Part shown: positions 1 through 12,555 of the stretch, piece after piece
Numbering within the stretch: the first letter of the stretch is position 1
How the letters are laid out: each line of letters starts with the position of its first letter
The notes under the pieces: generated by a model
Database searches by the model: none
Told to the model about the DNA's origin: nothing
What the model saw: only the letters and a program-made list of their open reading frames with translations
Translations under genes and position numbers: made by a program
Source of the DNA: Larix kaempferi
Lineage: Eukaryota; Streptophyta; Pinopsida; Pinales; Pinaceae
Direction: 5' to 3'
DNA length: 64,000 nt
NCBI GenBank assembly: GCA_027924585.1
Contig: BSBM01002082.1
Span: 496,001 to 560,000, forward strand

Positions 1-2453
1 TCAACACATAAGACACAATATTTTACGTGGAAACCTAAATGGGAGAAAACCACATAATGATGCTTTATAGTGAGAAAGAATACATTCAAGGAAGCACCAA
101 CTTCATGTGTTTACCAGCACCAACTAGAAAGAGACAACAACCCCATGTGTTTTCTCTAGCACCAATTGGAAGGAGGAACCAAACCTCTATCGCTTTGTTT
201 TACAGGAACCAACCTGAAGGAAGTTGTGACTCCCTATCTCCTTTCCCCATCCAACACCCTGATGTCTAATATATTTTACTGTCTTTCTAAAATTCAGGTC
301 TTTTTATGATGATTTTGCTATGAACTACCTTTGTATGTCGACTATACTCTGTCACTACGATGCATACATCACTTGACTTCTCATTCCTCTTAAATCACAC
401 TTCGACTGATGACTTACTTCTTGTATTGTGTGCTCTACTAAATCTACAGTCCATGCTTCTGATTTTTCATTCTCTTCTAAGTGACTGCAAAGATCAACTG
501 ATATTGTGCTTTCAATTGATATCTTATTGGTCAAAGTGAAGAACCAGTAATAGATGGAACTGCGCACATTCTGATGTTGTCCATTATGATAAAGTGCTGC
601 AGTTAATCAGATAATCTGTGATGTCCCGTGCATCAAATAGTTGGCCCATTCAGTTTACCGCACTTGTCTCAGATCATCTGCATCGTGATGCGCCTATCGA
701 GTTCCATTGATGTTATGTTGTTGCGCATCAGATGGAATCTTCAACTTTGCACACTTTCACTTTTGTTCTTATACATCAGCTAGACATCTGCACAATATAT
801 GATAAACATCGGTTTTGTCTCTACAACACCTGTGACTATCGGCGTGCTAATTGCAATACTGTCCTTTGAGATATCCAGCACTTGCGCATTCTTCAGTATG
901 TATTCCTTTCAATGTTTGCACAATTTGTCACAGATATACAACATCATTCTGTACACCATCAAAACTTCGTTCTGCTACATGTGCACATTCATCTCTTCTC
1001 TAGATCATATGTTCTATCCACGAGCCCCTTGATGCCCCAAAAAACAACTAAATTTTTTACACAAAAACCCTTGTGTTCTTGCTTCCGAGATTACCTCAAA
1101 TCTTCAACTTGCATATCTATTTATACATGTCCTACACAGATTGTATGTTTGCAAGTTGGTCATGGCATCCCTTCTTCCATACTTCACGGATTATGCATAT
1201 GCTACGTGTCATCATCTGCGCTATTGATGAGTCATCTCAGATGTATCAAACTTCCTCAAGGTCCACAACTTAGTGTAACTCTACACCTTCATTGCGCTCT
1301 TGATGTACCATTACCTTATTTTGTGTACGCAATCTTCTACTTCATCTTGGTGTGACCATGACTTGTGCTATACCAACTCTTGTGGGTAATGCACCCTTGT
1401 GATATCAATACTTTGTGTAATCTACGCATTCTCCAGCTTCTGCTTAGTGAGATTATGACCCACGCTTCATCATTGCATTTGGGTGATGCGCCCTTGATGT
1501 ATAGATACTTTTACAGAACCTACTCATATGCCGACTTCTATTTGGTAGGACTTTGACTTCTTCCTTGTCATCACTTGTGGGACTTGCGCACTTGTTGTTC
1601 GTCGATTGTGGAATTTGTGCATATATTAACTTCGACCATTGTACCATTTTAGGAGTTTGTGCGTGTTCCACTTACTGAAATCATTGGCTATGCTTGTGCA
1701 CTTTCAGGATTGTCCAACCATCTGTTGTTCCTTTCTTCCTGTGCAATCCCAATCATCAACCAAGCAATGCTTAGGCTTTCTTGCATACTTGCACCATTTG
1801 TTCAACCAAATTCTTGGTTGTTTGAGCATATGTACCATGGTCCAACCAACTACTTCAATTTGCTGGCATGAGAGAGTATGACTTGGTGGACTTGATTTCT
1901 ACGCAAGGGCCACATGATGTAGGATCCATTACTTGTGTTTCTTCTTGAACTGGATCTTCATGAAGTATCTTCTGGATCTACATGATGTATCATCTTATGT
2001 ACTTCTTCAAACTTGACCTGCAAGATGTATCCTTGATGCACTCATAGATATACTCCAAATTTGCTTGAGTGTTGTATCCTTGATATACATCTTCAGACAA
2101 AATGCACTCTTAGACATACTCCAAACCTACATACATATTTGCCACCTTCTCCATTTGCGCATATACTTATGGTGTTCATGCTTTCTTTATCATGTACATG
2201 GACCACCTCAAAGTGGTTTCTTCGTACTTATGCTGGAATGTTATATCCACCTTGACGTAAGTTGACATCAATGACTCATACTGAATCAATTGACATGTCT
2301 TTGACATTGGATGACAGTCAAACACTTGACATCTTATTTAGTTGATATTAATGACAACCAATACTCAACAATCTCCCCATATTGAATGAAATTCAAACAC
2401 TTGACATCCTCTTCAGTCAAACACTTGACACCAATGACAAGCAATGCTCAAAA
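1..2453 (-). repeat. 3' LTR of copia-1 (left edge outside window)
   Basis: Matches the right copy in order through its length: the start corresponds to 5213, position 733 to 13489, and the end near 2453 to 15169. The terminus reads ...AATGCTCAAAA, mutated from the expected ...AATGCTCAACA in the right copy. Reading frames inside it are short and not conserved; I see no gene. Confidence 0.82.
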
Positions 2454-2470
2454 ATATCCCACTTTGGCAT
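2454..2470 (-). other. Polypurine tract of copia-1
   Basis: On the minus strand the bases next to the 3' LTR read CCAAAGTGGGATAT. This resembles the usual copia plus-strand primer (AAGTGGGAGAT) seen intact in copia-2. Confidence 0.55.
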
Positions 2471-2693
2471 TGATGTCAGCACCTTATGAAGTTGTGTGTA
2501 ATATTCTTGAGTCGTATGCTTCATCTTTGTTTGGTCGCAGTCCTCCCCCTGTGCATGTGCCCTCCCTGAGTTCTTTAGTATTTTGGCTACTGCACTCTTT
2601 TTCAGTACTTCTGTCATCTTTGCTTGAACTATGTTGCTTCCTGTCGTATCTCCGCAGAACCTGTCTTCAAGTGTTCTTCTTCACACTCTTTCA

Positions 2694-2857
2694 CGTCTGC
2701 TGTTGTTTCATAGTAATCCTTTGATGTCTGCAATTATTCCCTCTTCATGTTGTCCTACTGACTTCATTCATTTTGCGTCTGTTGTCATTTCATACTACTC
2801 CTTTGATGTCTGCAATTCTTCCCTTTTCGTGTTGTCCTGCTGAATTCATTCATATTT
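2694..2857. repeat. Two-copy tandem duplication, 82-bp unit
   Basis: Two adjacent units beginning CGTCTG at 2694 and 2776 share the core CCTTTGATGTCTGCAATT and end in TTCATTCAT. They lie in the 3' untranslated part of copia-1 between pol and LTR; the rest of 2471-3236 shows nothing coding. Confidence 0.75.
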
Positions 2858-3236
2858 CATGATTTAGCTTCATGTGTTTCTCGGCTTCGGCTACCTTTGA
2901 TATATTTAACTTCATGTATCTCTCCTTAGCTTCATTAGCTTCATGCATCTCTCCCCCTTTGACATCAATGGCAAAGAGGTCCATTGCACAATGTAAATTC
3001 TTTCCTTTATGTTTTGCGCTTGAACTCATCCTAACTATTTCCTGGGACAACTCCCCTTGTCTTTATACCTCATTTTTCAATGTCTCTCTATAATTATCTT
3101 TGATTGATTTTATGATATGGATGCTAGAATGCTCTTTTGTCTTGGTGTCATGTTCTTGTTATAATGGCTCAACTTTGCCTAGTGATTCTTGATGTCATCC
3201 TTACTTCAATTGTGTAATTGCCGATCCCTTTTGGAT

Positions 3237-5040
3237 TTAGGGTTCTTTGATTAGGTTCTCATTGTGTTTAGGATTGAGAACCATACCCAATTTTTCTCTG
3301 AGATATTCAAATGTACCTCGCGGAATAGGTTTTGTAAAAATATCTGCAACTTGTTCCTTAGTATCAACATATTCCAATTTGACCACATTTTCGGCTACTT
3401 TCTCTCTTACAAAATGATATTTGATGGGAATGTGCTTAGTTGTGCAGTGCATAACCGGATTTCTGGAGATACTGAGAGCACTTTTGTTATCACACAAAAT
3501 TTGTATTGGACGATCTATGTTTACTTGAAGATCCTTCAGAGCCCGTTTCATCCATAATACTTGTGAACAACAAGCAATTGTAGTAATGTACTCTGCTTCT
3601 ACTATAGATAATGCCATAGATGGTTGTTTTTTGTTGATCCATGACACAAGATAGTTTCCTAAGAAAAACGTTGCTCCACTAGTGCCTCTCCTATCATCAA
3701 TACTTCCATCTCAATCTACATCAGTGTATGCGATTAAGTCGAGATTTTTGCTTCGTGGGTACCATAGACCAAGATACATAGTCCCTTTTAAATACCTGAA
3801 AATTCTTTTGATAGCTTGAGCATGCGTTTCCTTAGGTGATACCTGAAACCTTGCGACAAGTCCAACAACTTGCATGATGTCTGGTATGGAAGCAGTTACA
3901 TATAATAGGATGCCAATCTTCGATTTTTAAAGCCTATGATCAACTTCTCTAGCCTCATCCTCTTTACTCAACTTTCATCCTGTAATCATAGGTGTAGAGA
4001 TGGGTTTGCAATATTTCATGTTAAATATTTTTAACATCTCCTTTATATACTTACAAATTGGGATATGAAGATGCCATCATTCAATTGTGAAATTTGCAAC
4101 CCAAGGAAAAAGGATAGTTCTCCTAGCATAAACATTTCAAACTCTTTTTGCATATCTTTCGCAAATTGTTGAATCATTTTATCATCATTGCTCCAAAAAA
4201 TGATATCATCAACATACACTTCCACAACTATCATTTTTCCATTTTTTATTTTTATGTAAAGGTTATTGTCTACACTTCCCTTTTTGAATCCTTGTTTTTG
4301 TAGATATTTATCCAATCTTGAATACTAGGCTTTGGGAGCTTGTTTGAGTCCATAGAGAGCTTTCTTCAGCTTGAAAACATAATCCCTATTTCATGAGAGT
4401 GAGAATCCATCTGGATATTCAATGTATACCTCTTCCTCAAGATATTCGTTTAGAAAAGTTGACTTTACATCCATGTGATATACCTTGACATCGTTTGCAC
4501 ATGCATAAGCTAGGAAAAGTTTGATAGCTTCCATTCATGCCACAGGGGAAATTTTTTCCTCAAAATCTATTCCCCCGATTTGTGTGTATCCTTTGCATAC
4601 CAATATTTCTTTGTTTTTGACAACTTGTCCATCTTCATTTAGTTTGTTCTTGAAAACCCACTTTGTTCCTATAACATTCTTTTTTTGGGTCTTGGAACAA
4701 GTTCCCAAGTCTCATTCATTTTGATTTGATCTAATTCTTCATTCATAGCCTTCATCCATCCATTATCTAATTTGGCTTGTTCAACCCCTTATAGTTCTAT
4801 TTGTGACAGTAATAAAAAATGCACTTCTTCATTTGGATTGTTTTGACTTCTTCTGGTTCTGATGCTATCATCTTTTGCCAACATCTTTGTCTCTGATGAT
4901 TAGATATTTTGAGTGATTTTTCTGAACAAACTTGGAGGGGGCCTTTGTATCTGGTCTTCCATCCTCTAATCCATGTTGATATACTTCTTCCTGTGGCATT
5001 TATGTTTCCTGATGTTCTTCAGATGGTTGTTCTAGCGATG
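3237..5040 (-). pseudogene. pol: copia-1 pol remnant: RT and RNase H
   Basis: C-terminal part of a Ty1/copia polyprotein. The N-terminal side (about 4740-5040) is the integrase-RT linker, readable as the piece PSKFVQKNHS. RT follows at about 4043-4740 with the catalytic YVDD box (YVDDIIF) and the palm stretch FLGLQISQL. RNase H ends the protein at 3237-3647 with the typical EAEYI, DNKSALS, TKHIPIKYHF and VADIFTKPI motifs. The frame breaks near 4055 (about one base), where the sequence after FISQ continues in another frame, and several stops lie in 3650-4040 and 4320-4740. Gag, protease and integrase core are absent. It cannot encode a working enzyme. Family assignment is secure from the RNase H tail; the exact N-terminal limit is approximate. 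Confidence 0.85.
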
Positions 5041-5084
5041 GTAAGTCATCATCTTCTTCGATTCTTCAGTGAGTTAATACTTAA

Positions 5085-5935
5085 TGCTGAGAGGGGGGGT
5101 GAATCAATATTAGCACAGTTATTAGTAGATTTTACCTTCTTTAGCAAATTAGTCCTTACTTAATATTTATCTTATGTTATGCACCAGTAAATAAACATTC
5201 ACATACATCATCAACACATAAGACACGAGATTTTCCGTGGAAACCCAAACGGGAGAAAACCACATAATGCTTATTTATGGTGAGAAAGAATACATTCAAG
5301 GAAGCACCAACTTCCTGTATTTACCAACACCAACTGGAAGGAGGCACCAACCCCCCATGTTTTCTCCAGCACCAACTGGAAGGAAGCACCGACCCCCTAT
5401 TGCTTTGTTTTATAGGCACCAACCTAAAGGAAGCTCTGACTCCCTGTCTCCTTGCCCCGTCCGACCTCCCTAATGTATAATATATTTTAATGTCTTGCCA
5501 AAATTGAGGTCTTCTGATGATGATTTTTCTGTGCGCTACCTTTGTATGCAGATTGTACTCTGTCACTGCACTGCATACATCACTTGACTTCTCATTCTTC
5601 TTAAATCAAACTCCAGTCAATGACTTGCTTCTTGTATTGTGTGCTTTGTTGAATCTACAGTCGGCACTTTTGATTTTGTGTTCTCTTCTACATGATTGCA
5701 AAGATCAACTGATAATGTTCTTTCAATTGATAGTTGCGGCTAGTCAAAGTGAAGCACCAGTAACAGATGGAACTGCGCACATTTTGATGCTGTATGTTCT
5801 GATAAAGTGTTGTAGTTACTCAGATAATCTGCGACGTCATGTGCATCAAATAGTTTGTCCGTTCAGTTTAACGCACTTGTCTCAGATCATCTGCATCGTG
5901 ATGCGCCTGCCGAGTTCTATTGTTGCGCATCAGAT
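5085..5935 (-). repeat. 5' LTR of copia-1, first block
   Basis: Starts around TGCTGAGAGGGGGGGTGAATC. From 5213 it repeats position 1 of the window (TCAACACATAAGACAC...). It ends where gypsy-1 inserted. The left edge is uncertain by some bases because no clear primer site remains next to it, as expected after the internal deletion. Confidence 0.75.
5931..5935. repeat. Target site duplication CAGAT, left copy
   Basis: CAGAT directly precedes the TGTTACATCG terminus of gypsy-1 and recurs at 13484-13488. The uninterrupted LTR copy at 729-733 has a single CAGAT at the matching place. Confidence 0.92.
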
Positions 5936-5989
5936 TGTTACATCGTAATCTTCCACCCTGTGAGCATCAGCATTATTTGGCCTGTAGGA
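5936..5989 (+). repeat. 54-bp remnant of gypsy-1 5' LTR
   Basis: Identical to the first 54 bases of the 3' LTR (12556-12609) except one G/A, then abruptly different. The remaining ~870 bp of LTR and any primer-binding site are missing. Confidence 0.87.
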
Positions 5990-6260
5990 CGCAGTGAAGC
6001 CTGGGTGTCTCTATAACTGATTCTGTTACCTCCAGCTATAGTTTGGGAGTCTCAAGCCTCTCCTAGGTGAGACATACCGTCTCTAGTGTCGGGAGCTCAT
6101 TTAGCCACTCTGTTTGTCTACTCTTGGCTGTAGTTTCTCTAGGTGTGTGCTTTTGATTTACTGTTTTTGATTGATATTTGGCCTTTAGGGGACGTTTTGA
6201 TTATATATTCTCTACGGAGATATCGTGGCGTAGAGCCCTACTCTCCGTCGATCCTATCGG
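5990..6260 (+). other. gypsy-1 leader
   Basis: Unique sequence between the LTR remnant and the gag frame. No primer-binding site was recognised; it was probably lost with most of the LTR. Some of this may be coding upstream of the chosen gag start. Confidence 0.5.
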
Positions 6261-9200
6261 TTGGCCGGCCTAGGGCCTTCCGATATTTCACGCCATGTTG
6301 ATAGAGGATGCCAAAGGGCTCCCTCTGAGTCTTCGAATTCTTACGAGACTTACATCCAAGACATTATGACTGCTCCACATTCCGATACTAAGGAAAAACC
6401 TTCGAATCCATCAGGTAGAGTTGACTACGCTTCCGATCCCCATACTCCTCGTGACGAGTGGGGAGGTGATCCACCTGAGACTCAACCTGGTTCTATTTGG
6501 CCTAATCCACTTGAACGAGATCCGTTTGATCCTTCAAATCTGGATAATTATCTTTACAAAATTCCCAACTTACCCAAGGACGAAGAACAGGATGATCCTT
6601 TCGTTCCTTCGTTTCCACGTAGCTATAGACATGGAATGCCAGAGTTACATGACGATACTGGCCCTACGATCAACCCAACCACACTCTCTTTTGGTATGCC
6701 TAGTCATAGTACTGTCAAACCTTCCTCTATGTTTGGTAGTCTCGCTGGTACCAGTCATGGTGTTAGCCATACTATACCCACTAGGGGCACTACCCTCGCT
6801 GGGGGCACTACGTTGTCCACCCACACACATAGTATGGGGACTGGTCATGTTCCTCCTAATAATGCTAATATTGGAAGACGACCACCTCCTAGGATTTCCC
6901 AACCTAATAGGAATGTTGTTCGAAACTCGACTTGCCATCCACCACCTAATACACGTGCCGCTACTTGTCAACCCAGGACTACATTTACGGATGTTAATGC
7001 TCCTACCAACCATGGGGGTGGACATATACCGCACACTTTTGCATCCACTTCCGCCACTAGTAATGCTAATGTAGGGGGTGGGAATATCTCCTATCCACAT
7101 GGACATCACGCCACCATCCCTGCTACTAGTCACACCAATGTTGGGGCTGGGAATACTTCTCATGCTTTTGGTCACCACATGACTGCTCAAGATAATCCTA
7201 ATGCTAGGGGTGGGAACATACCATACTATTACGGTCATTACAACACGGTTCCCGCTATGAATAGTACATACATGCCCCATATTCATGGGGGAAACCCTTA
7301 CTACAACACAGTCAGTGCTGGCCACCAGTATCACCCACCACCTCAATATGGTGGCCAAAACACGCATATACCTGCTTACTCTCAAATGGGTTAGGAAGGA
7401 GGAGGTTATCAATCCTATGGACATGGGAAAGCTTATGGTCCGTCAGGTCCTTATCATCAGTAGTTTAATCCTCATGGTCAAGCTTTTGGTCAATCTTATA
7501 ACACGGTTCCGTTTAACCAACCTTTTATAGGGGCTTATAATCAAGCTTTCCAAACTCAGCTCCCGTTCCTTGCACGCTTGAATCTCCCGGATCTTTCGAA
7601 GCTCACGAATGATCCGATGTGTCACGACCCTACTTGGCCCCCGGTCCCTACCAAGCTCCCTTCGGACATTCTGAAGTTTGAGGGGAAAGGTGGTGAGGAC
7701 CCGGGAGATCATGTCACGACATTTCACCTTTGGTGCTCCTCCAACTCTTTGAATCATGATTCCATTATATTATGACTATTTCAATGCACCCTCACGGGGG
7801 CAGCCGCGAAGTGGTATGTAGAGTTGCCTGGAAACACCTATAGGGGATTCAACGAGATTGCTTTGGTTTTCTTAGACCATTTCCAGTTGTCGGTTCGTTA
7901 TGATACTGGTACTGAGTTGTTGTCCACCTTCCATCAGAATAATGCCACACATATTTTTGACCACGTTCAAGAGTGGCATCGGCGGAAGAGATTAGTGAAA
8001 GCCAACATTACTCTAGAATTCCTGTTGGAATGGTTCCTCAAGTCTCTACTCCCATACATTGCTAAGGATGTTTCGATGTCTGGCATTGTGACTGAGGAAC
8101 AAGCTATCTTGAAAGTCCAGCAGTTAGATTTACTTTATTCTCAGTCTGACATTTTGTATGACATTATTCCTGATGCACAGAGAACAAGACATGAGCCCAC
8201 GTCAGTTCCTGGACCACATGCCGATGGCATCATGGGGTCCGCATGCAATTTCCCTATAGACTTGGTAGCTAATCAAATGAAAAATTTGTCGCTAAACCAG
8301 TCTACTCCCGGACAGGTTCACACCTTGTCCACTTCCACTCCGTTGTCTGATGTACACAATGTGCAATCAACAAAACCGTCGGGTAACTAGCAACCTGGTG
8401 GTAAGAAAAAGGGGAGAAATAATCGTAGTGGTGGAAACAATGGTAGTAATAACAATAGTAATCGTAATACTCCTTGTAAAGAGAATGCCAACCCTCCTCG
8501 GGAAGGCGGTAATGCTGGAGAGGATCGTAAACCTAGGTGTAAGGTGAAGTTTCCTTGCAAGCTCTATGGGGAAGACCATCTTACTCACTTATGTCCTCGT
8601 ATTGAAGAAGCATCGAAGCACTTGGCACAGAGCCCAACTATGTTGAAGGATCCCCTACCTCATCACCAAAACATGGCTTCGCATGCTCCCACCACTGGTT
8701 ATGGACCTACTGAGACGGCAATGTATTCTTCCAATACTAGTGGTTATGGATGTGTGAACATGGTTCAGTCAGAGGTTAGTGTTACCACTCGTCAGTGCGA
8801 TTATGATGCACCACAACCCAATTTGGGGAGTGATCCTCCCCCTCCTCTTGACAATTCTTTGCATATCGAGAAGCCCTCTATTATGCCGCGGATATTGAAA
8901 GGTGTTCTCAAGCGCTCTACGCATAATCCTAATTCTCGAGCCGCCCACAACTACTCCATTGTAGAAGATTTGGGACAAACTCTGTGTGCCATGTCGGCTC
9001 TTGAAGTTTTGCAAGCCTGTCCCTCTCAAAAGCATGCTCTTTTGAGTGCGTTAGGAGTTCAGGATGGGGGAAGTCCCACTGTTATCAAGTTCGATACTAC
9101 TGATGTCCAACCTCGCTTACCCTATCACATGGATTTTCAAATCTAGGTGGTGTGCCTTCATAGTTTTGTCAAACGTACTATGGTTGACGAAGGTTCCTCT

Positions 9201-10688
9201 GCGTCAGTAATGTCGTTAGCTTGTTGGAAAGCTCTTGGCTCTCCTCCCTTATTCGCATCTAGAACCATGCTCACTGCATTCGACGGTCGTTCTTTTAAGC
9301 TGCATGGAATTATCCCTTCCCTTGTTGTCTCCTTGGGAGGTAAGTCTGTGCCTATTGAAGTCGAGGTGGTTGATGCACCCATCGACTACAACCTTTTACT
9401 GGGTCAGAATTGGATGTATGCCATGAAAGCTGTCGCGTCCACTGTATTCAGAGTTATCTGCTTTCCTCATGAAGGCAAGATTGTGACCATCGATCAGCTG
9501 GATTTTGTTAATTCCTCTTCCACAGCATGCACAGGATCCATAGTCCCACAAGTTACTCATTCTCAGCCGGCAACTGGGAACATGGGTGTTGGAATGTATC
9601 CTTCATTGATGGGATCTTTCGACCTCCCTACACCAATCTCCTTCATAGGAACCATCTCTGATGATGCTCCTTCCTCGTTGAATCATGTACTTTTTCGGAC
9701 ATCATACTTTAGTGATCTGTGGGATCCACCTTCCATGAGTTCCCCATCTGGAGACGTTTCGCACATTGGGATGGATATGCCCTTGTCTGCAGTCAAGATT
9801 GCTCATCATGTTCAACCAGCCATTGTAGATTCAGATCTCTCTTCTTCATGGACAGTAGAGGAAGATCCTGTTATGTTGCCCGTGTGTGCAGTCGACCTAT
9901 CTTGTTCACATGGCTTCCTCGACGATATTTTACCTTCAGTTGAAGTTTTTATTGAGGCCATGATTGGTGATGACAAGCCGTGGGGGGATCTTTATCATAA
10001 ATCTCATTCCCCTCCTACCCTTGATCTTATTGAACAAGATGAGTCTAGAATACAGTCTGCCATACATCTTGATCCATGCATAGTTTTGTCTAGCCCCGGT
10101 TTGACATTAAAGTCTGATCTCCCTAGTGATGAGCCTGTAGACTCTCCTATAGATCCCCGAATCGGTGATCCTGATGAGTTCGTTTCTACTTCTAGAATTT
10201 CCAACTCCCGTGATGATGAATTTTCCACTGCAGATTCCTTCACATCCTTCAGCTTTGCTCTTCATTTTGAAGATGATCATTTTGATCCCTCAGGTATTGG
10301 TACTATGGCACCTTCAGTGGTTAGATCTACCTGCATTATGTCTGAGGTTAATAATAGTGAAGTTGAAAATGTTTCTATTGCAGTGACTTGTATCAGATTT
10401 TTCTTTACATACATTTTAGAGATGATCTTGGTACTTATGTTTCTTGGAGACAGGATTCTTAGCTGGACTTATACTTGTTTACTGGTCCTTTTCGACATTT
10501 TCTTCGGCCATGGCAGTAATATTCAAAACCTTGCATATAGGTTTAGGCCTCCCCATTGTTATGATGCATTTCAACCTATTACTATCCAAATTCGCAGACA
10601 CCCCCTGAGTGTCCTTATCTTGCTCATGTTCCTTGCATTATGCATAGCTTTGTTCCATGCGCTTCGAACTAGTCTCGCATGTCCCTGA
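6261..10688 (+). pseudogene. gag-pro: gypsy-1 Gag-protease polyprotein, one frame with five stops
   Basis: A single reading frame of about 1475 codons with no frameshift, interrupted at 7392 (TAG), 7461 (TAG), 7773 (TGA), 8388 (TAG) and 9144 (TAG). Codons 1-430 are low complexity, rich in Asn, His, Gly, Tyr, Thr and Pro. A retrotransposon Gag core follows (about 7578-8170; LTGAAAKWYVELP and a later EEQAI segment), then a basic Asn-rich stretch and a zinc knuckle near 8553 whose second Cys is Tyr (CKLYGEDHLTHLC; gypsy-2 has CLLCGDDH). The aspartic protease begins near 9183 with DEGSSASVM and includes YNLLLGQNW. A Ser/Asp/Pro-rich linker resembles the gypsy-2 linker. The frame then ends in hydrophobic segments instead of RT. 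The first ATG is assumed. Confidence 0.85.
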
Positions 10689-10693
10689 CACTC
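10598..10693 (+). repeat. ~95-bp direct repeat, copy 1 (copy 2 at 11222-11317)
   Basis: Both copies run from CACCCCCT-GAGTGTCC through TTGCATT and GACTAGT/AACTAGT to GACACTCGT. Copy 1 overlaps the end of the gag-protease frame; copy 2 is non-coding. This makes the coding status of the last ~30 codons doubtful. Confidence 0.7.
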
Positions 10694-12542
10694 GTCTGCC
10701 CCCATTACGAGCATTCTTCCACCTTTACTTCAAGCTCGTTAAAAACAGTAAGGTCATGAGTTTACTTTTTCGGGCTCGTTAAACCTTTACAGAAAATATT
10801 TTTATAAAGTCTTTTTTAAGCCCTTGTTAGAATTTTTCAAATCAAACAAGATTGCCGAGTATACTTTTTATTTCAGACTCGTTAAAGGATTTGAAGCGAC
10901 ATTCACTTAGGTATAAGTTTACCCATTTTCCGGACCTTTGTGGATTAATTATGAAAAAGGTATACTCTAGTCATATGTGACTAGAATACTTCTTCTCTCA
11001 TTGTTTTACACTTTTTCGGGTGAGGAGACTAACTTTACGAAAAAGGACTCCCCTTTTATGTCAAGTTGTGATTGCATTGCATTATCCTTCTTGTCTCTTG
11101 AGCCTTGTGCCGGCTCCCACTTACTTAGTTGTTAGCCTGGTGCCTGAGCACTTTTCCCTGTCGAGCCCTGCAGAGCTTAAATTTTCCCTTCACAATTTGA
11201 TGACCCTTTGACCCTGAGGGAACACCCCCTCGAGTGTCCACATCCTACACGCACTTTCTTGCATTGAGCATAGGTATGTTCCACTGCTTGGGACTAGTTT
11301 GCTAGCTATTTGACACTCGTTCCCTCACTTGTTGTACTATAAGCAATTTTATTCTTTTTCGAGCTTTTCCCAAATATGAAAAAGACCAAAAAAATCAAAT
11401 ATTCCAAAAAGCCGAACGGGATTATGGTCACTATTTCTTGTTGGCAGCTGTTGTGTCGCCTTTGAACAGAGCATTCATTCCACTTCGTACATTATGAGTC
11501 GGGACTATAGTTGGGCCTTAGGAGCTGTACTTGTTTCTCGGTTTACTCCACCGATTGGTTAAGCTTCCAATAATTATGGAGCCCTTTGTGATGCCTCCTG
11601 CATTACACAGTTTATGTCAAGTCTATTCTGTCTGAGTCTATCCATTTGCTCATGCTCTTGTTCAAAGGAATTCCTGAAACTAGTGTCGGCCACTCCTCAG
11701 ATCTCTTGACTATTGCATGTCGGCCATCCTTATTGAGTCAGTCCGTTTCACCTGAGATCTTCCAAATCTTTCAACATTGTTGGTGCCTCGTGCTAGTTGA
11801 TGGGGGATGCCTTAATGCCCTCCTTCCAGCGAGTCTCATTCCGTCGACTTCAACCCATTTATTCCGGGACTTGAGGCTTAGAGTTCGGTTGAGTACCTTG
11901 AGGATTGCAGTCATTAGTGGTAGGTTCTCTCGCCATCGACAGTTTTGGGAATACATCAATGTCCCCTGATCGATGGATTCATCCTAGTGTTCAACTTCAA
12001 CCCATTTATTCACACTCCGATGATTGTGCTATGTGCCTTGATGCCCATTTTCATTATTGGTGGGTCATCTCGCGTCTGTTAATGGTATACATCATTGACC
12101 AGTAATCAGACGATGTCTCATCAGGTTCGACCCCAACTCCTTTATTCACTTGATGGGACTTGCACCGTGGAAGACTTGTGTAGAAGACCCCAGGCGATTG
12201 TGGCATTCAGTATGCTACATATGAATTTGAATTTACATATGAGATATCACCTCTCAGATTTCAGTAGTTTGTACCTCCAGTTTGCACCAGTTGTCTTCTT
12301 CTTAGCAGAATACCATATCTTACTGTAAAGGGATCATGGCTATGATCACTTATGACATGTATTCACTATGTACTGCCTATTCATGTCCATTGTATCATAT
12401 TGTTGTACTATACCGACATGTATTCAGAGATACTATTGTATTAGGACGAGTGACCTACTCTTTCCACTTGTGTCTCCATCACTCCACTTCTGAGTTTTAT
12501 AATGTATTTCAGCCATTGTAGCATCAGTCTCTGACCTCACAC
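10694..12542 (+). other. gypsy-1 non-coding 3' internal region
   Basis: No conserved protein motif was seen in any frame. It holds repeated pieces of the type TTTTTCGGGCTCGTTAAA (10740-10900), a block at 10945-11060 that matches the reverse complement of 25020-25115 in gypsy-2, and the second 95-bp repeat copy. The phrase TTCAACCCATTTATTC also occurs twice (11848 and 11996 areas). Confidence 0.65.
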
Positions 12543-12555
12543 ATTGGGGGGCATC
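12543..12555 (+). other. Polypurine tract of gypsy-1
   Basis: ATTGGGGGGCATC directly precedes the 3' LTR start TGTTACATCG. It is nearly the same as the gypsy-2 tract (TTTGGGGGGCATTC). Confidence 0.87.

Noticed and set aside
3264-3557. Plus-strand frame of 97 codons over the copia-1 RNase H
   Set aside because: Opposite strand of a clear RNase H coding trace.
6645-7424. Long open frame on the minus strand opposite gypsy-1 Gag
   Set aside because: It mirrors the codon pattern of the Gag low-complexity region and has no motif; a shadow.
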